A stretch of DNA of 64,000 bases, from assembly GCA_002727195.1 (NCBI GenBank), contig PBWH01000003.1:135007-199006 (forward strand). Direction: 5' to 3'. This DNA is from Gemmatimonadota bacterium. Lineage in GTDB: Bacteria; Latescibacterota; UBA2968. A program made the position numbers and the translations under genes. The notes beneath the pieces are model-generated. The model was not told where the DNA came from, made no database searches, and saw only the letters and a list, made by a program, of their open reading frames with translations. Shown in pieces: positions 28,579-37,596 of the stretch. Within the stretch, counting starts at the first letter, position 1. Each line of letters begins with the position of its first letter.

Positions 28579-29337
28579 TTACCTCACCGCCTCCGCTAAT
28601 ACCTCAAAGCACGCCTCCGGAGCGAACAACGTCGGCACATCGACCGCCACACCGTCATACAGCGACGCATAGTCGATTTCTGCCCCGTCCACGTGTCGCG
28701 ACTGTATTCCCTGAACCTTCAAGATCGCAGCCCCCGCCGCGTAGTCCCACACACCCGCCTTGTCCATTGCGCCGACGGCACTCCCTCTGGCGACATAGCA
28801 CAGATGCGCCGCTGCTGACCCAAGGCTCAACACTTTCCCGGGATAGTCGGCGGTCCGGGCCTTGTAGGCGCCTTCGCTGATAAGGAAGATCGCATTCTCG
28901 TCTATGGGTGGCTCCGGTGGAGCCAGTGGTTGACCATTCAGAAACGCCGTCTGGCCATCTGTGTGGTAGATGTCACCAAGGACGGGAAGAATGAAGGCGC
29001 CCAGACAGGGCTGATGGTCTTTCAGGACGCCGATCGACACGCCCCAGACGGGATAGCTGTGGTTGAACACCCGTGTTCCGTCAATCGGATCAAGTGCCCA
29101 AACATATTCCGCGTCCACGTCGCTTTTCTTTTCCCCTTCTTCGCCGATGATCGCATCTTGAGGCCGCCGGGCAGCGATTGCCTCACGGAGAAACTCCTCA
29201 ACGGCCAGATCGGCTTCGGTCACCCATGACTTGTCCGACTTCAACTGACCGGTCGTGTTCCCGAAGTAGCCGTTTGCGATATCTCCGGCCCGACGTGCCA
29301 GGTCAACAATCCACTCCGGATCAATAGTATCTTTCAT
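28579..29337 (-). CDS. Inositol monophosphatase-family phosphatase
   Basis: A 252-residue Mg-dependent sugar-phosphate phosphatase (IMPase/CysQ/histidinol phosphatase superfamily). ATG 29337 gives MKDTIDPEWIVDLARRAGD, the usual family N-terminus. The metal and catalytic motifs are all present: DAIIGEEGEKK, ALDPIDGTRVF and AGVWDYAAGAAI. The exact substrate (inositol phosphate, 3'-phosphoadenosine phosphate or histidinol phosphate) cannot be decided from sequence. It is convergent with the cytochrome gene and divergent from the epimerase gene. Confidence 0.9.
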   Translation of the reverse strand: MKDTIDPEWIVDLARRAGDIANGYFGNTTGQLKSDKSWVTEADLAVEEFLREAIAARRPQDAIIGEEGEKKSDVDAEYVWALDPIDGTRVFNHSYPVWGVSIGVLKDHQPCLGAFILPVLGDIYHTDGQTAFLNGQPLAPPEPPIDENAIFLISEGAYKARTADYPGKVLSLGSAAAHLCYVARGSAVGAMDKAGVWDYAAGAAILKVQGIQSRHVDGAEIDYASLYDGVAVDVPTLFAPEACFEVLAEAVR

Positions 29338-29555
29338 TACGTGTCTCTTAGCTACGATTCTAGGTTTCAGGCTCAAAGGGCCACACGCGAATAGCCTGGG
29401 GTGAAGTCGAGCCGAAAGCGAGACGGACACCCAGGCCAGGAACAGTATGACCGCAGGCGCCGCAGACAAGGTTTGGATAGACGAAGGAATACGCCTCGGC
29501 GCTCCAAACGAAACGCAATACAGAACGCTTCATCATCCATAGACTCGGAATCCAC

Positions 29556-30314
29556 ATGCCTGAACGTAAGAGACTACTGATAACCGGTGCCGCAGGCAAG
29601 GTCGGCGGTGCACTCCGCAAGCATCTTGCCTATCGCTACGACACGCGTCTTCTGCTCAATCGCACCATTCCCGACGACATTAAACCGGAGGAGGAGATGG
29701 TCATCGGCGACATCTCCAACTTCGAGGCCATGCTAGAAGCGACGCAGGGCGTCGACATCGTCGCTCACTGCGCCATCTTCAACCGTACACGTGGGATGAC
29801 TCGCGCGGCTCTGGCGCAACTCACTTTCGATGTTGACATGAAGAGCTGCTACAATATTTACGAGGCCTGTCGAATCAATGGAGTCGAAACCGTCGTCTTC
29901 GCCAGCACGAACCACGTCACAGGGCTGAACGAGAAGGATGGGCTGATCTCTCGACCCGAGTTGCCCGTACGGCCGGACGGGATCTATGGAGCCGGCAAAG
30001 CGTTCGCCGAAGCCCTTGGACGATACTACGCCGACACCCACGGCCTGCGGGTCTTCTGCCTGAGAATCGCGAACTTCAACGGTCTCGACGAGCCGGGACG
30101 TCGGTATGAAGCGGGGCAGGCCCGGTGGCTCAGCCCGCGTGACTGCGCGCAACTCACCTGGCGCTGTATCGAGAATGAGAAACTGAAGTTTGGGATCTAC
30201 TACGGTGTGTCCCAGGGAGGCGAGGAGAAGTGGGACCTCACGAATGCAGTAGAAGAGCTGGGGTATGCGCCAGAGGACAATGGAGCGCTACCAGAGTGGC
30301 AGGCCAAGTACTGA
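29556..30314 (+). CDS. NAD-dependent epimerase/dehydratase, uronate-dehydrogenase-like
   Basis: A 252-residue extended short-chain dehydrogenase. It starts at ATG 29556. The nucleotide-binding motif is LLITGAAGKVGGALRKHL. The catalytic pair lies in GIYGAGKAFAEALGRYY (YxxxK), with Ser/Thr in VFASTNHVTG. The small size (about 250) and the overall pattern resemble uronate dehydrogenases, which oxidise galacturonate or glucuronate to the lactone. That would suit the SMP-30 lactonase and UxaA proteins further along, but the assignment is inference. UDP-sugar epimerases are usually longer (about 320). Confidence 0.8.
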   Translation: MPERKRLLITGAAGKVGGALRKHLAYRYDTRLLLNRTIPDDIKPEEEMVIGDISNFEAMLEATQGVDIVAHCAIFNRTRGMTRAALAQLTFDVDMKSCYNIYEACRINGVETVVFASTNHVTGLNEKDGLISRPELPVRPDGIYGAGKAFAEALGRYYADTHGLRVFCLRIANFNGLDEPGRRYEAGQARWLSPRDCAQLTWRCIENEKLKFGIYYGVSQGGEEKWDLTNAVEELGYAPEDNGALPEWQAKY

Positions 30315-30354
30315 ATCGCACTTGGATCTTGTAGGGTTAGGAGTGTTGACGGTA

Positions 30355-31599
30355 TTGGAAAGCTTACACGGGGCGAATGGACCTGAGTTCCGGCAGGCCG
30401 TTGATGGTGATGCCGATGCGATTCTTCAGATCATGTCGGGGGCGTTTGCACGTGAGCCGGGAACCCAGAAGTACGAGCGGGACAGGAACCGACTGAGGGA
30501 GGAGATCGATACCCACTGGGTCTTATCGTGGCGTGGCGAAGTCGTGGGTGCCCTGCATACTCAGGTAGACGAGATTCAGGTAGGACGCACTACCATAACG
30601 AAAGTGGACGTGGGGGAGGTTTGTGTCTACCCTGCCTGTCAGAGCGAAGGGCTGGGCACGATTTTGATGCAGAGGTTGGTGGATCAGCTGAAAGCGGATG
30701 GACATACCCTTTCGAGACTGGGCGGATATCGACGGTTCTACGAGCGATTCGGGTGGGCACCCTTTCCGCGTGGGTCTGTAGAGTTCCCGCTCCAAGGCCT
30801 GACATCGCGTAGTGGGTTCACCGATCCAGTGACCTTTCTCGATCGGGTTGACGAGGACGTCCACATCAGGCCATACGATGGTAAGCGGGACGCCGAAGCG
30901 TGTGAGCGACTCTACAGGGCTTTCAACGAGGGAAGGACGGGAGCCCGACCGACGAGATCGTTCGGGGCAGGAACAGGGAATCCCTGGCAGGTGGTCCACG
31001 AACAGGAGGGGGAGGTGAGGGCATATGTGTTCGCCAATCAAAACGATCCGCCTTTTGGCCGCTTGTCTTCGGCGGTATCCATCTCCGACGCTGCCTGCGA
31101 TCCTGCCTGGACGGCGCCGCTAGGAGAGAGTCTACGGTATCTGTTGCGACAGGCGGCCGTTTCTGGCGCTGAATCGGTCAGAGCTCGCCTTCCACTGGAC
31201 CCAACTCTCTACGATCTCTATCGTGACGCGAGTTGCGGGTTCATCCCATCCCTGTGGCAGTCCTCCGAAGGTGGGAACATGCTTCAAATTCTAAGCCTGA
31301 GAAGGCTTCTCGAGGAGATCGCGCCGGAGTTGGCCGCCCGTGCGAAGACTGCAGGGCTTCCTGGCACTGATGTCACCCTTCGGGTTCAGGACGAAACGGT
31401 GGGCATCGTGTGGAATGGCAAGTCCGTGGTCGTTGGGGACGCCTCTATGGATCCCGTCGAGTTGGGGCAAGACGGTTTGATGAAATTGATACTGGGACTG
31501 CTGCCTGCTGAGCAGGTGGTCTCTCGCGACCGCACGGATGCGAGTATATTGCGAACACTGTTTCCTGTTCAGCCCACCGCGACTGGCGTTTGGGGCTGA
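30355..31599 (+). CDS. Eis-like GNAT acetyltransferase with SCP2-like C-terminus
   Basis: A protein of about 414 residues built like Eis: a GNAT domain (residues 10-150), a second GNAT-like domain and a C-terminal sterol-carrier-like domain. The GNAT acetyl-CoA region is VGEVCVYPACQSEGLGTILM. RLGGYRRFYERFGWAPFPRG is the usual Eis-type follow-on. The start is uncertain. TTG 30355 lies 11 bases after AGGAG and just before the first conserved residues, while a longer frame from 30265 would overlap the epimerase gene by 50 bases. Family members acetylate aminoglycosides or peptides, and most environmental members have no known substrate. Confidence 0.78.
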   Translation: MESLHGANGPEFRQAVDGDADAILQIMSGAFAREPGTQKYERDRNRLREEIDTHWVLSWRGEVVGALHTQVDEIQVGRTTITKVDVGEVCVYPACQSEGLGTILMQRLVDQLKADGHTLSRLGGYRRFYERFGWAPFPRGSVEFPLQGLTSRSGFTDPVTFLDRVDEDVHIRPYDGKRDAEACERLYRAFNEGRTGARPTRSFGAGTGNPWQVVHEQEGEVRAYVFANQNDPPFGRLSSAVSISDAACDPAWTAPLGESLRYLLRQAAVSGAESVRARLPLDPTLYDLYRDASCGFIPSLWQSSEGGNMLQILSLRRLLEEIAPELAARAKTAGLPGTDVTLRVQDETVGIVWNGKSVVVGDASMDPVELGQDGLMKLILGLLPAEQVVSRDRTDASILRTLFPVQPTATGVWG

Positions 31600-31656
31600 C
31601 GCTAGGCAACGATAACAAAGCAGGCATAGCCTGCGATTCGATGGAGTATAGATTTC

Positions 31657-33825
31657 GTGTATCCAGACAAAGAAGCCGGACTGCTGAAGTCGTTTTCGCC
31701 AACAGAACCCATCTTCGCTGTCGACTCTGACTACATCAGTCGAGCGCGTTCCTCGTGCGCCACGGAGGGGACGCCTTGTTACCTGGCACTGAAGGCACTG
31801 GTCAAGGAGGCCGATGCTGCGCTGGAGCAGGAACCGCTGACTATTGTGAACAAGCCCATCCTGCCGTCCAGCGGGGACAAACACGACTACATGAGCGTGG
31901 GCCCATACTGGTGGCCGGACCCCGATAAAGCGGACGGTCTGCCATACATCCGGAAAGACGGAGAGCGCAATCCTGAGGTCCAAAAGACCGATCGACCGCT
32001 TCTGGCGACAATGATCTCATCGGTACGCGCCCTTGGCTTCGGCTGCGGGTTCACGCAACGAGAGGATTATGCCTCGCATGCCGCACTGTTGCTACGTACC
32101 TGGTTCCTGGATCACAAGACCCGAATGAACCCAAATTTCCTGTTTGGTCAGGCGATTCCCGGGATTTGTGAGGGGCGCGGGATCGGGCTCATCGAGACGG
32201 CGGCACTCGCACGGGACGTGCTTCCTGCGGTCAGCTTCCTGACCGATTCGGACAGCTGGACAGCTGAGGACATGGCGGGCCTTCAGGCCTGGTTCCACGC
32301 GTTCCTGGAGTGGATGTTGACTCACCCTTACGGCGTCGATGAAGCGCGTCACGGAAACAACCACTCGACTGCCTACGACGTTCAGGTTGCGACGTATGCA
32401 CTGTTCATCGGTCAGCCCGATATCGCCCGGAGCGTCCTTGAGGGGGTGGGCGAGCGGCGGATCGCGACGCAGATCGAGCCGGATGGTCAGCAGCCAAAGG
32501 AGCTCGCCCGTACGAAAGCGCTCGGGTATGCGAGCATGAACCTGAGCCTGCTGCTCGAACTCTCCGAGATTGCTCGTCAGTGGGGGATCGACTTGATCAA
32601 CTACGAGTCGGCGGATGGGAGGTCCATCAAGTGTGCCATCGATTGGCTGTTCCCGTTTTGGTCTGGAGAACAGGAGTGGACGTTGCCTCAAATACACCCA
32701 TTCGAGGGGGGGCGCGCGTTCGTGTGTTCACGAATAGCGGCCTATCACTACCTGAACATGGATTACGAGCCGACGAAAGTTGTAATGCCGGAGATGTCTG
32801 ATGCGAAGAAAGCCGGACAACTGTTCAACCTGATCATGCCTCCCTTCGAGGGAAGCCGGCTACACGGCCTGCCGATCGGGAAGGATGTGGTGTTCCACGA
32901 CCCCCAACCGTTGGTCCATCCGGACTTCACGAACGGAGACACCACGCTCAGCCAGACAGAGGTTGAGTTCTTCAAGGAGAACGGATACTTGGTGAAGCGT
33001 GGTTTGCTGGATGAGAAGGAGACCTTCGAGCAAGTCGTTGACCACGTTTGGAACAACGTACCTCGGGACCTCGTGAAACGAGAGGATCCAGAAACCTGGA
33101 TCGACGCGCCGCAAGGAGATTGGACGTCTGAGGACGCGGATCGTCTCGGGCCGTTCAGACGCGGATCGTGGAAGATGCGTGGACGTACGGTGGGGACCGA
33201 ATCGTTCTTCGTGGATGGGATCGCCAACCATCCGCGAATGCGTGAGACGGTCAGAAACTTTATCGGGAATCCGGTGAGGCAGGCGAGCAGAGTGCGTGGA
33301 GTCTACTGCATCTTCCCGAAGTCACCGGATCGCGAAGCGCGATTAGGCCCACACGGTGACCACACGGGCGCACAGTTGTCGGCGATGGTGTTCGTCAGTA
33401 CGGTGCCGCCACACTGCGGAGGGTTCACGATCTGGCCAGGTTCACATCACATGAGCCACGTCTATCATCGAACCATCTACGGTCCACTCGATGACGACCA
33501 GGCGGACGATTATGTCCGGGCTCGTGACGAGATCCTAGACTCGGTCACGCCGGTGCAGTTTCACGGGACAGCCGGGGATGTCGTCTTCTGGCACCCGCGC
33601 CTTGTGCACGGTCCCGGTATCAACTACTCTGCCGAATACGACAAGCCGATCATCCGCTACATCGTCCCGTGCGAATACCAGCGGGACGGCAAGACTTACT
33701 ACTTCAACATGTCACACGGACCCGCACCCAACCGTCAATGGTGGGTCGACACCAAAAATTTCCGCGAAGACGTGCCCGCCACCGATGACAACATCTGGGA
33801 CGAGTGGGCGTTCGAAACCGCGTAA
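31657..33825 (+). CDS. Alginate lyase-phytanoyl-CoA dioxygenase fusion
   Basis: One uninterrupted 722-residue frame from GTG 31657 joins two domains not normally fused. Residues about 70-400 match the alginate lyase (Alginate_lyase, PL5-like) alpha/alpha toroid: KHDYMSVGPYWWPDPDKADG, the catalytic-type GNNHSTAYDVQVATYALF with Asn235-His236, and KELARTKALGYASMNL with Arg285 and Tyr291. Residues about 430-700 are a PhyH-type Fe(II)/2-oxoglutarate dioxygenase: VEFFKENGYLVKRGLL, iron ligands His567 and Asp569 in GPHGDHTGA, the distal His651 in LVHGPGINYS, and Arg667 for 2-oxoglutarate. There is no signal peptide, so both activities would be cytoplasmic. A linker of about 30 residues joins the domains. 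No frameshift or repeat lies at the junction. Confidence 0.8.
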   Translation: MYPDKEAGLLKSFSPTEPIFAVDSDYISRARSSCATEGTPCYLALKALVKEADAALEQEPLTIVNKPILPSSGDKHDYMSVGPYWWPDPDKADGLPYIRKDGERNPEVQKTDRPLLATMISSVRALGFGCGFTQREDYASHAALLLRTWFLDHKTRMNPNFLFGQAIPGICEGRGIGLIETAALARDVLPAVSFLTDSDSWTAEDMAGLQAWFHAFLEWMLTHPYGVDEARHGNNHSTAYDVQVATYALFIGQPDIARSVLEGVGERRIATQIEPDGQQPKELARTKALGYASMNLSLLLELSEIARQWGIDLINYESADGRSIKCAIDWLFPFWSGEQEWTLPQIHPFEGGRAFVCSRIAAYHYLNMDYEPTKVVMPEMSDAKKAGQLFNLIMPPFEGSRLHGLPIGKDVVFHDPQPLVHPDFTNGDTTLSQTEVEFFKENGYLVKRGLLDEKETFEQVVDHVWNNVPRDLVKREDPETWIDAPQGDWTSEDADRLGPFRRGSWKMRGRTVGTESFFVDGIANHPRMRETVRNFIGNPVRQASRVRGVYCIFPKSPDREARLGPHGDHTGAQLSAMVFVSTVPPHCGGFTIWPGSHHMSHVYHRTIYGPLDDDQADDYVRARDEILDSVTPVQFHGTAGDVVFWHPRLVHGPGINYSAEYDKPIIRYIVPCEYQRDGKTYYFNMSHGPAPNRQWWVDTKNFREDVPATDDNIWDEWAFETA

Positions 33826-33946
33826 CCGACGCGCCTTCACTGTCGGCGGTGTTCCCCTCCGAGTGGCCTGATTTCTCTCGTGTCTACGAGATTCCAGAGA
33901 CGCCAGGGACGATAGATCCCGCGATGTCCACGGGGCGCCACCCCCC

Positions 33947-34708
33947 CTACTCAAACTTCCAGATCTTCAACGCCGCCTTCCCGAAAATCCACGCCCGTTC
34001 GTCCTCGCTCAGCGACTCGAAATAATTCATCGGTTCACTCAAACTGTTCGCATACCCTTCACGACCACTAACTGGTGGGTAATCGCTGCCCCACATCACA
34101 CGTTCCGGCCCGAACGCCTCCAGCGCCAGGTCTGGCAGGGGTGGTATCGGCTCGAATGGCAGCGGTACCTCGCAGATTTCGCCGAACCCCGGCAGCTTGA
34201 TCGACAGGTTGGGCCGCTCTGCCAGCTTCATTGCTTCCTTAAAATCGCCGTAAGGCGCCTCCGCACCACGTTCTACACCAGCCAGATGCTCGATGACGAT
34301 CTCCAGGTCAGGGAACGTCTCGATTACTTCCTTGAACTCCGGCCCCAGCAGCTTCGCGACACGACTGGGCGCGCTGACAACCAGGCCCAGTTCTGCAGCT
34401 GTCCTCCAATGTGCGAGAGGATCGTCGGTCTTCGCACGGGAGTCGAGGGGTAGCCGTATCCCCACGATCCCTTTCTCGGCCCATTGCCGGAGAGCGGTTC
34501 CGTCATCCTCTGGATCGACGATCATGGCCGACTGATACTTCCCGGGTTCCGCTTCCATCGACTCGATCATGTAGCTGTTGTCCGAGTTGCCTGCATACTG
34601 GATGAATACCGCCTTATCGACACCGCTCTTCTTCATCATGAAACTGAGGGACTCGACGGGCTCGTATTTCAGGACACCGATATGGCAATGCGTATCAACA
34701 ATCGTCAT
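33947..34708 (-). CDS. Amidohydrolase-2-family metal-dependent hydrolase
   Basis: A 253-residue TIM-barrel hydrolase of the amidohydrolase 2 / 2-pyrone-4,6-dicarboxylate lactonase type. It begins MTIVDTHCHIGVL, with the metal-binding HxH. Further ligand candidates are LEIVIEHLAG (His) and VMWGSDYPPV (the conserved Asp). Family members hydrolyse lactones or decarboxylate ring acids. It is the last gene of a minus-strand operon, 10 bases after the SRAP gene. Confidence 0.85.
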   Translation of the reverse strand: MTIVDTHCHIGVLKYEPVESLSFMMKKSGVDKAVFIQYAGNSDNSYMIESMEAEPGKYQSAMIVDPEDDGTALRQWAEKGIVGIRLPLDSRAKTDDPLAHWRTAAELGLVVSAPSRVAKLLGPEFKEVIETFPDLEIVIEHLAGVERGAEAPYGDFKEAMKLAERPNLSIKLPGFGEICEVPLPFEPIPPLPDLALEAFGPERVMWGSDYPPVSGREGYANSLSEPMNYFESLSEDERAWIFGKAALKIWKFE

Positions 34709-34718
34709 GGGTCGTTTC

Positions 34719-35429
34719 CTATAGCAGTGAAAGTTGCTCCGGGTCAGTAGAAGGTGTGATGGTAACTGGCTCGATACAGTTGGCCACGTCGTTCCGCGGT
34801 GAGTTCACCGTGTTAGCCACGGGGTGGGCAGTCATCTCGTCTGCAGGATACGGTACGAGGAGACCGTTCAGGATTTCAGCCTCAGTCGTGTCGTGGTCCA
34901 GCCACAGATCGTAGGCTTGCTCAGGCAAGATCACGGGCATCCGGTTGTGGATGTCCGCAATCAGCTCGTTCGGCTCGGTCGTGATGATCGTGCACGTCTT
35001 GAGATGCTCTCCGTCTTCCTGCTTCCACGTGTCGTATAGGCCGGCGAACGCGAAAGGACGTCCTCCCGTCAGCGTGATATACATCGGCGTCTTCGTCTTG
35101 CCGTCACCCGATTGCTTCCACTCGTAGAAACCGTCAGCGATGATCAGGCAGCGCTTGTTGCGGTAGGCGTCGCGGAAGGCGGGTTTGCTCGTAAGCGTCT
35201 CACCCCGAGCGTTGATCATGCGGTTCCCGATCTTCGGGTCTTTTGCCCAGAACGGGACAAGCCCCCACTTTGCTGAGCCAACGGTGCGCTCGCCATCGTT
35301 CGCCACGTGCAGGATCTGCAGGGAGGGGGCGATGTTGTAGTGTGCTTCGACTTCGTCCGGGAAGACGAAGCCCTTGAACGCCAGTTGCAGGTCAGCGATT
35401 GGCGTGTGCAGACTGAACCGACCGCACAT
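34719..35429 (-). CDS. SRAP-domain protein, YedK/HMCES-like
   Basis: A 236-residue protein that forms a protective thiazolidine link to abasic sites in single-stranded DNA. It starts MCGRFSLHTP, so Cys2 is the catalytic nucleophile after Met removal. Other conserved elements are YNIAPS (Asn), MINARGETLTSKPAFRDAY, IIADGFYEWK (Glu) and MPVIL preceded by HNR (His). The length is usual for the family. Its ATG shares one base with the TGA of the SMP-30 gene upstream, so a DNA-repair factor is translated with sugar-lactone genes. Confidence 0.95.
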   Translation of the reverse strand: MCGRFSLHTPIADLQLAFKGFVFPDEVEAHYNIAPSLQILHVANDGERTVGSAKWGLVPFWAKDPKIGNRMINARGETLTSKPAFRDAYRNKRCLIIADGFYEWKQSGDGKTKTPMYITLTGGRPFAFAGLYDTWKQEDGEHLKTCTIITTEPNELIADIHNRMPVILPEQAYDLWLDHDTTEAEILNGLLVPYPADEMTAHPVANTVNSPRNDVANCIEPVTITPSTDPEQLSLL

Positions 35430-36286
35430 CAGAGCCCGACACGAGAGTAGTGTTCCTCGATACCCCGGATGCCGAGGTTGATCCGATACAGCGCACCGGC
35501 ACCTTCACCGTCGGTCTCCTTGAGGTGGCCGCCCGCCGTCGTGACATACATGTCGGTGTAGTCCTCGCCGCCGAATGTGACGCAGGAGACTTTCCTGGCG
35601 GGGAACTCGACCGTCCGTTGGACGGTTCCATCGGGTGCGTATCGCGTCAGGCAGCTCCGATCCCATCCAGCGGACCATACATAACCGTGGGCATCGACGG
35701 TCATCCCGTCAGGCACGCCGTCCTGGTCGCTGCTGTCTGCAAACACGCGCTGGTTCGTGATCTCGCCCGTTGCCAGATCGTAGTCGAACAGGTAGATCTT
35801 CTTTGCCCGTGAATCCGTGTAATACATCGACTTCATGTCGAGGGTAAAGCCCATCCCGTTCGAGCAGCCGATCTCGTCGAGGACCTCGGTGATGGAACCG
35901 TCGATGTCCAATCGGTATAGCCGGCCGAGATGATCAGGGCTGGGCATCGTTCCACAGAAGACCCGACCTTTCGGGTCGGCCATTACGTCGTTGAAGCGGG
36001 ATTCCGTCTCGTGGGGAAGTGATTCAATCTGCGTTTGGAGGTATCCGTTGTCCCACAGCCGAACGGCGCCTTTCGACATGAACAGAAGAAGTTTGCCGTC
36101 TGCCTGGATCGTGAAGCCGCCGATCTGGTCCCCCTCGTAGCACATCTCGTGGTTTTTCGACGCGGGGTCGTATCGAAACAGCCGGCCCTGAGGGATGTCC
36201 ACCCAGTAGACACGCTTCTCCTGCGGATGCCACAGGGGTCCTTCTCCGGTCTGACACGCATAGTCCGCGATCAGTTCTGGTGCCAT
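35429..36286 (-). CDS. SMP-30/gluconolactonase-family lactonase
   Basis: A 285-residue six-bladed beta-propeller that hydrolyses sugar lactones such as gluconolactone. ATG 36286 is preferred to the upstream ATG because AGGA lies eight bases before it. Metal-site and fold markers include TGEGPLWHPQEKRVYWVDI (Glu), RFNDVMADPKGRVFCGTM (Asn), GCSNGMGFTLDMKSMYYTDS (Asn) and DGVPDGMTVDAHGYVW (Asp). First gene of the operon with the SRAP and amidohydrolase genes. Together with a uronate dehydrogenase it would convert aldonolactones to acids. Confidence 0.92.
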   Translation of the reverse strand: MAPELIADYACQTGEGPLWHPQEKRVYWVDIPQGRLFRYDPASKNHEMCYEGDQIGGFTIQADGKLLLFMSKGAVRLWDNGYLQTQIESLPHETESRFNDVMADPKGRVFCGTMPSPDHLGRLYRLDIDGSITEVLDEIGCSNGMGFTLDMKSMYYTDSRAKKIYLFDYDLATGEITNQRVFADSSDQDGVPDGMTVDAHGYVWSAGWDRSCLTRYAPDGTVQRTVEFPARKVSCVTFGGEDYTDMYVTTAGGHLKETDGEGAGALYRINLGIRGIEEHYSRVGL

Positions 36287-36539
36287 GGTGTTATCCTTTT
36301 TCATTTTTCTGAGATCTTCCTGTGACGTGACTGTGACAGCTCGGACCCCGGCGCATTGTCATCATGGATTCCCTGTCCTCCCTGGCTTGGCGCATGAGGA
36401 CCAATCCTCAATTCTCAATCCTTTAGCTCTGATGTCAAGCCGTCCCCACACGGGCCTCGAGCTTGCGGCTGCGAGGCAATCCGATTACATTGCCGCCCTC
36501 GAAAATGCACCACACTTGGCAACGGATGGAGTTCCTGTT
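36287..36539. other. Divergent intergenic region between SMP-30 operon and oxidoreductase
   Basis: 253 bases between divergent genes. It contains AT-rich patches near 36296-36315 but no promoter or operator that I can support. A frame open to the right across it lacks a ribosome site and is not taken as coding. Confidence 0.4.
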
Positions 36540-37592
36540 ATGGCAGATGAAGTAGGATTTGCAGTCGTCGGACTGGGGATGGGCAAGCACCATTGCCGAT
36601 CGATCATCTCCGGAAAAGGATCTAAACTGATCGCGATTTGCGATATCGATGAGGAGCGTCTTTCCAAGGGGAAAGAGGACTATAACTGTCGGACCTATGT
36701 CAGCTTCGACGAGATGCTGAACGACCCCGAGATCCAGTGCGTCAACATCGCGACGCCGTCTGGTATGCACAGTGATTTCGGCATCATGGCGGTCGAGGCC
36801 GGTAAGCACATCATCGTCGAGAAGCCGGCCGACATCACGCCGGACAAGATCGACAAACTGCGTGAAGCGGGGGAGAAGGCCGGGGTAAAGGTTGGCTGCA
36901 TCTTCCAGGCGAGGCTTGACCCGCTGAACATCGCCATCCGGAACGCCATCCAGAGCGGGCGGCTCGGTAAGCTGATCGGGATCCACGGTCACCTGCCGTG
37001 GTATCGCAAGCAAAGCTACTACGAAGGCGACCACGGGAGCTGGAAGGGGACGTGGGACACGGACGGCGGCGGTTCGCTCATGAACCAGGGCGTCCACACC
37101 GTCGACCTGATCCAGTGGTTAGGCGGTCGTGTTGAGAAGGTGAACGGGATGTTCGGGGTCTTTGGCCACGATATCGAGGCAGAAGACCAGACCGTGGCGC
37201 TCCTGAAGTTCGAGAACGGCGCGCTCGGTACGATCTACACGACCACGTGCTGCTATCCCGGATACGATCAGCTGATCACGATCTACGGGACCAAGGGGTC
37301 CATCATGAAGGATGCCAGCAAGCTGCTCAACTGGCGCATCGAAGGGGACAACGAGGACGAGGAAGAGCAGGAAATGCTCGCGAAGTACGGTCCCAAGGAC
37401 AAAGAGGAGGGCATCTCGGCTGATCCGATGGCAGTGAGTTCCGATGGCCACACGCAGATCGTCGAGGACATGGCGAAGGCCATCGTTGATGATCGCGACC
37501 CGATGATCGGGCTCGACAGCGCAAAGCACGCCGTCGAGATCATCACCTCGGTCTTCGAGGCCGGACGTTCCGGGCAGACGATCTCCGTCTGA
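36540..37592 (+). CDS. Gfo/Idh/MocA-family oxidoreductase
   Basis: A 350-residue NAD(P)-dependent dehydrogenase. ATG 36540 has GGAG eight bases upstream. The Rossmann signature is GFAVVGLGMGKHHCRSI. The catalytic lysine is in HIIVEKPADITPDKID (EKP intact), and the C-terminal catalytic block is GGGSLMNQGVHTVDLIQWLGG, with Asp/His at the expected places. An acidic insert (NEDEEEQEM) lies near 280. It precedes the solute-binding protein gene by only four bases, which suggests a link to uptake of its substrate. Confidence 0.93.
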   Translation: MADEVGFAVVGLGMGKHHCRSIISGKGSKLIAICDIDEERLSKGKEDYNCRTYVSFDEMLNDPEIQCVNIATPSGMHSDFGIMAVEAGKHIIVEKPADITPDKIDKLREAGEKAGVKVGCIFQARLDPLNIAIRNAIQSGRLGKLIGIHGHLPWYRKQSYYEGDHGSWKGTWDTDGGGSLMNQGVHTVDLIQWLGGRVEKVNGMFGVFGHDIEAEDQTVALLKFENGALGTIYTTTCCYPGYDQLITIYGTKGSIMKDASKLLNWRIEGDNEDEEEQEMLAKYGPKDKEEGISADPMAVSSDGHTQIVEDMAKAIVDDRDPMIGLDSAKHAVEIITSVFEAGRSGQTISV

Positions 37593-37596
37593 GCCT

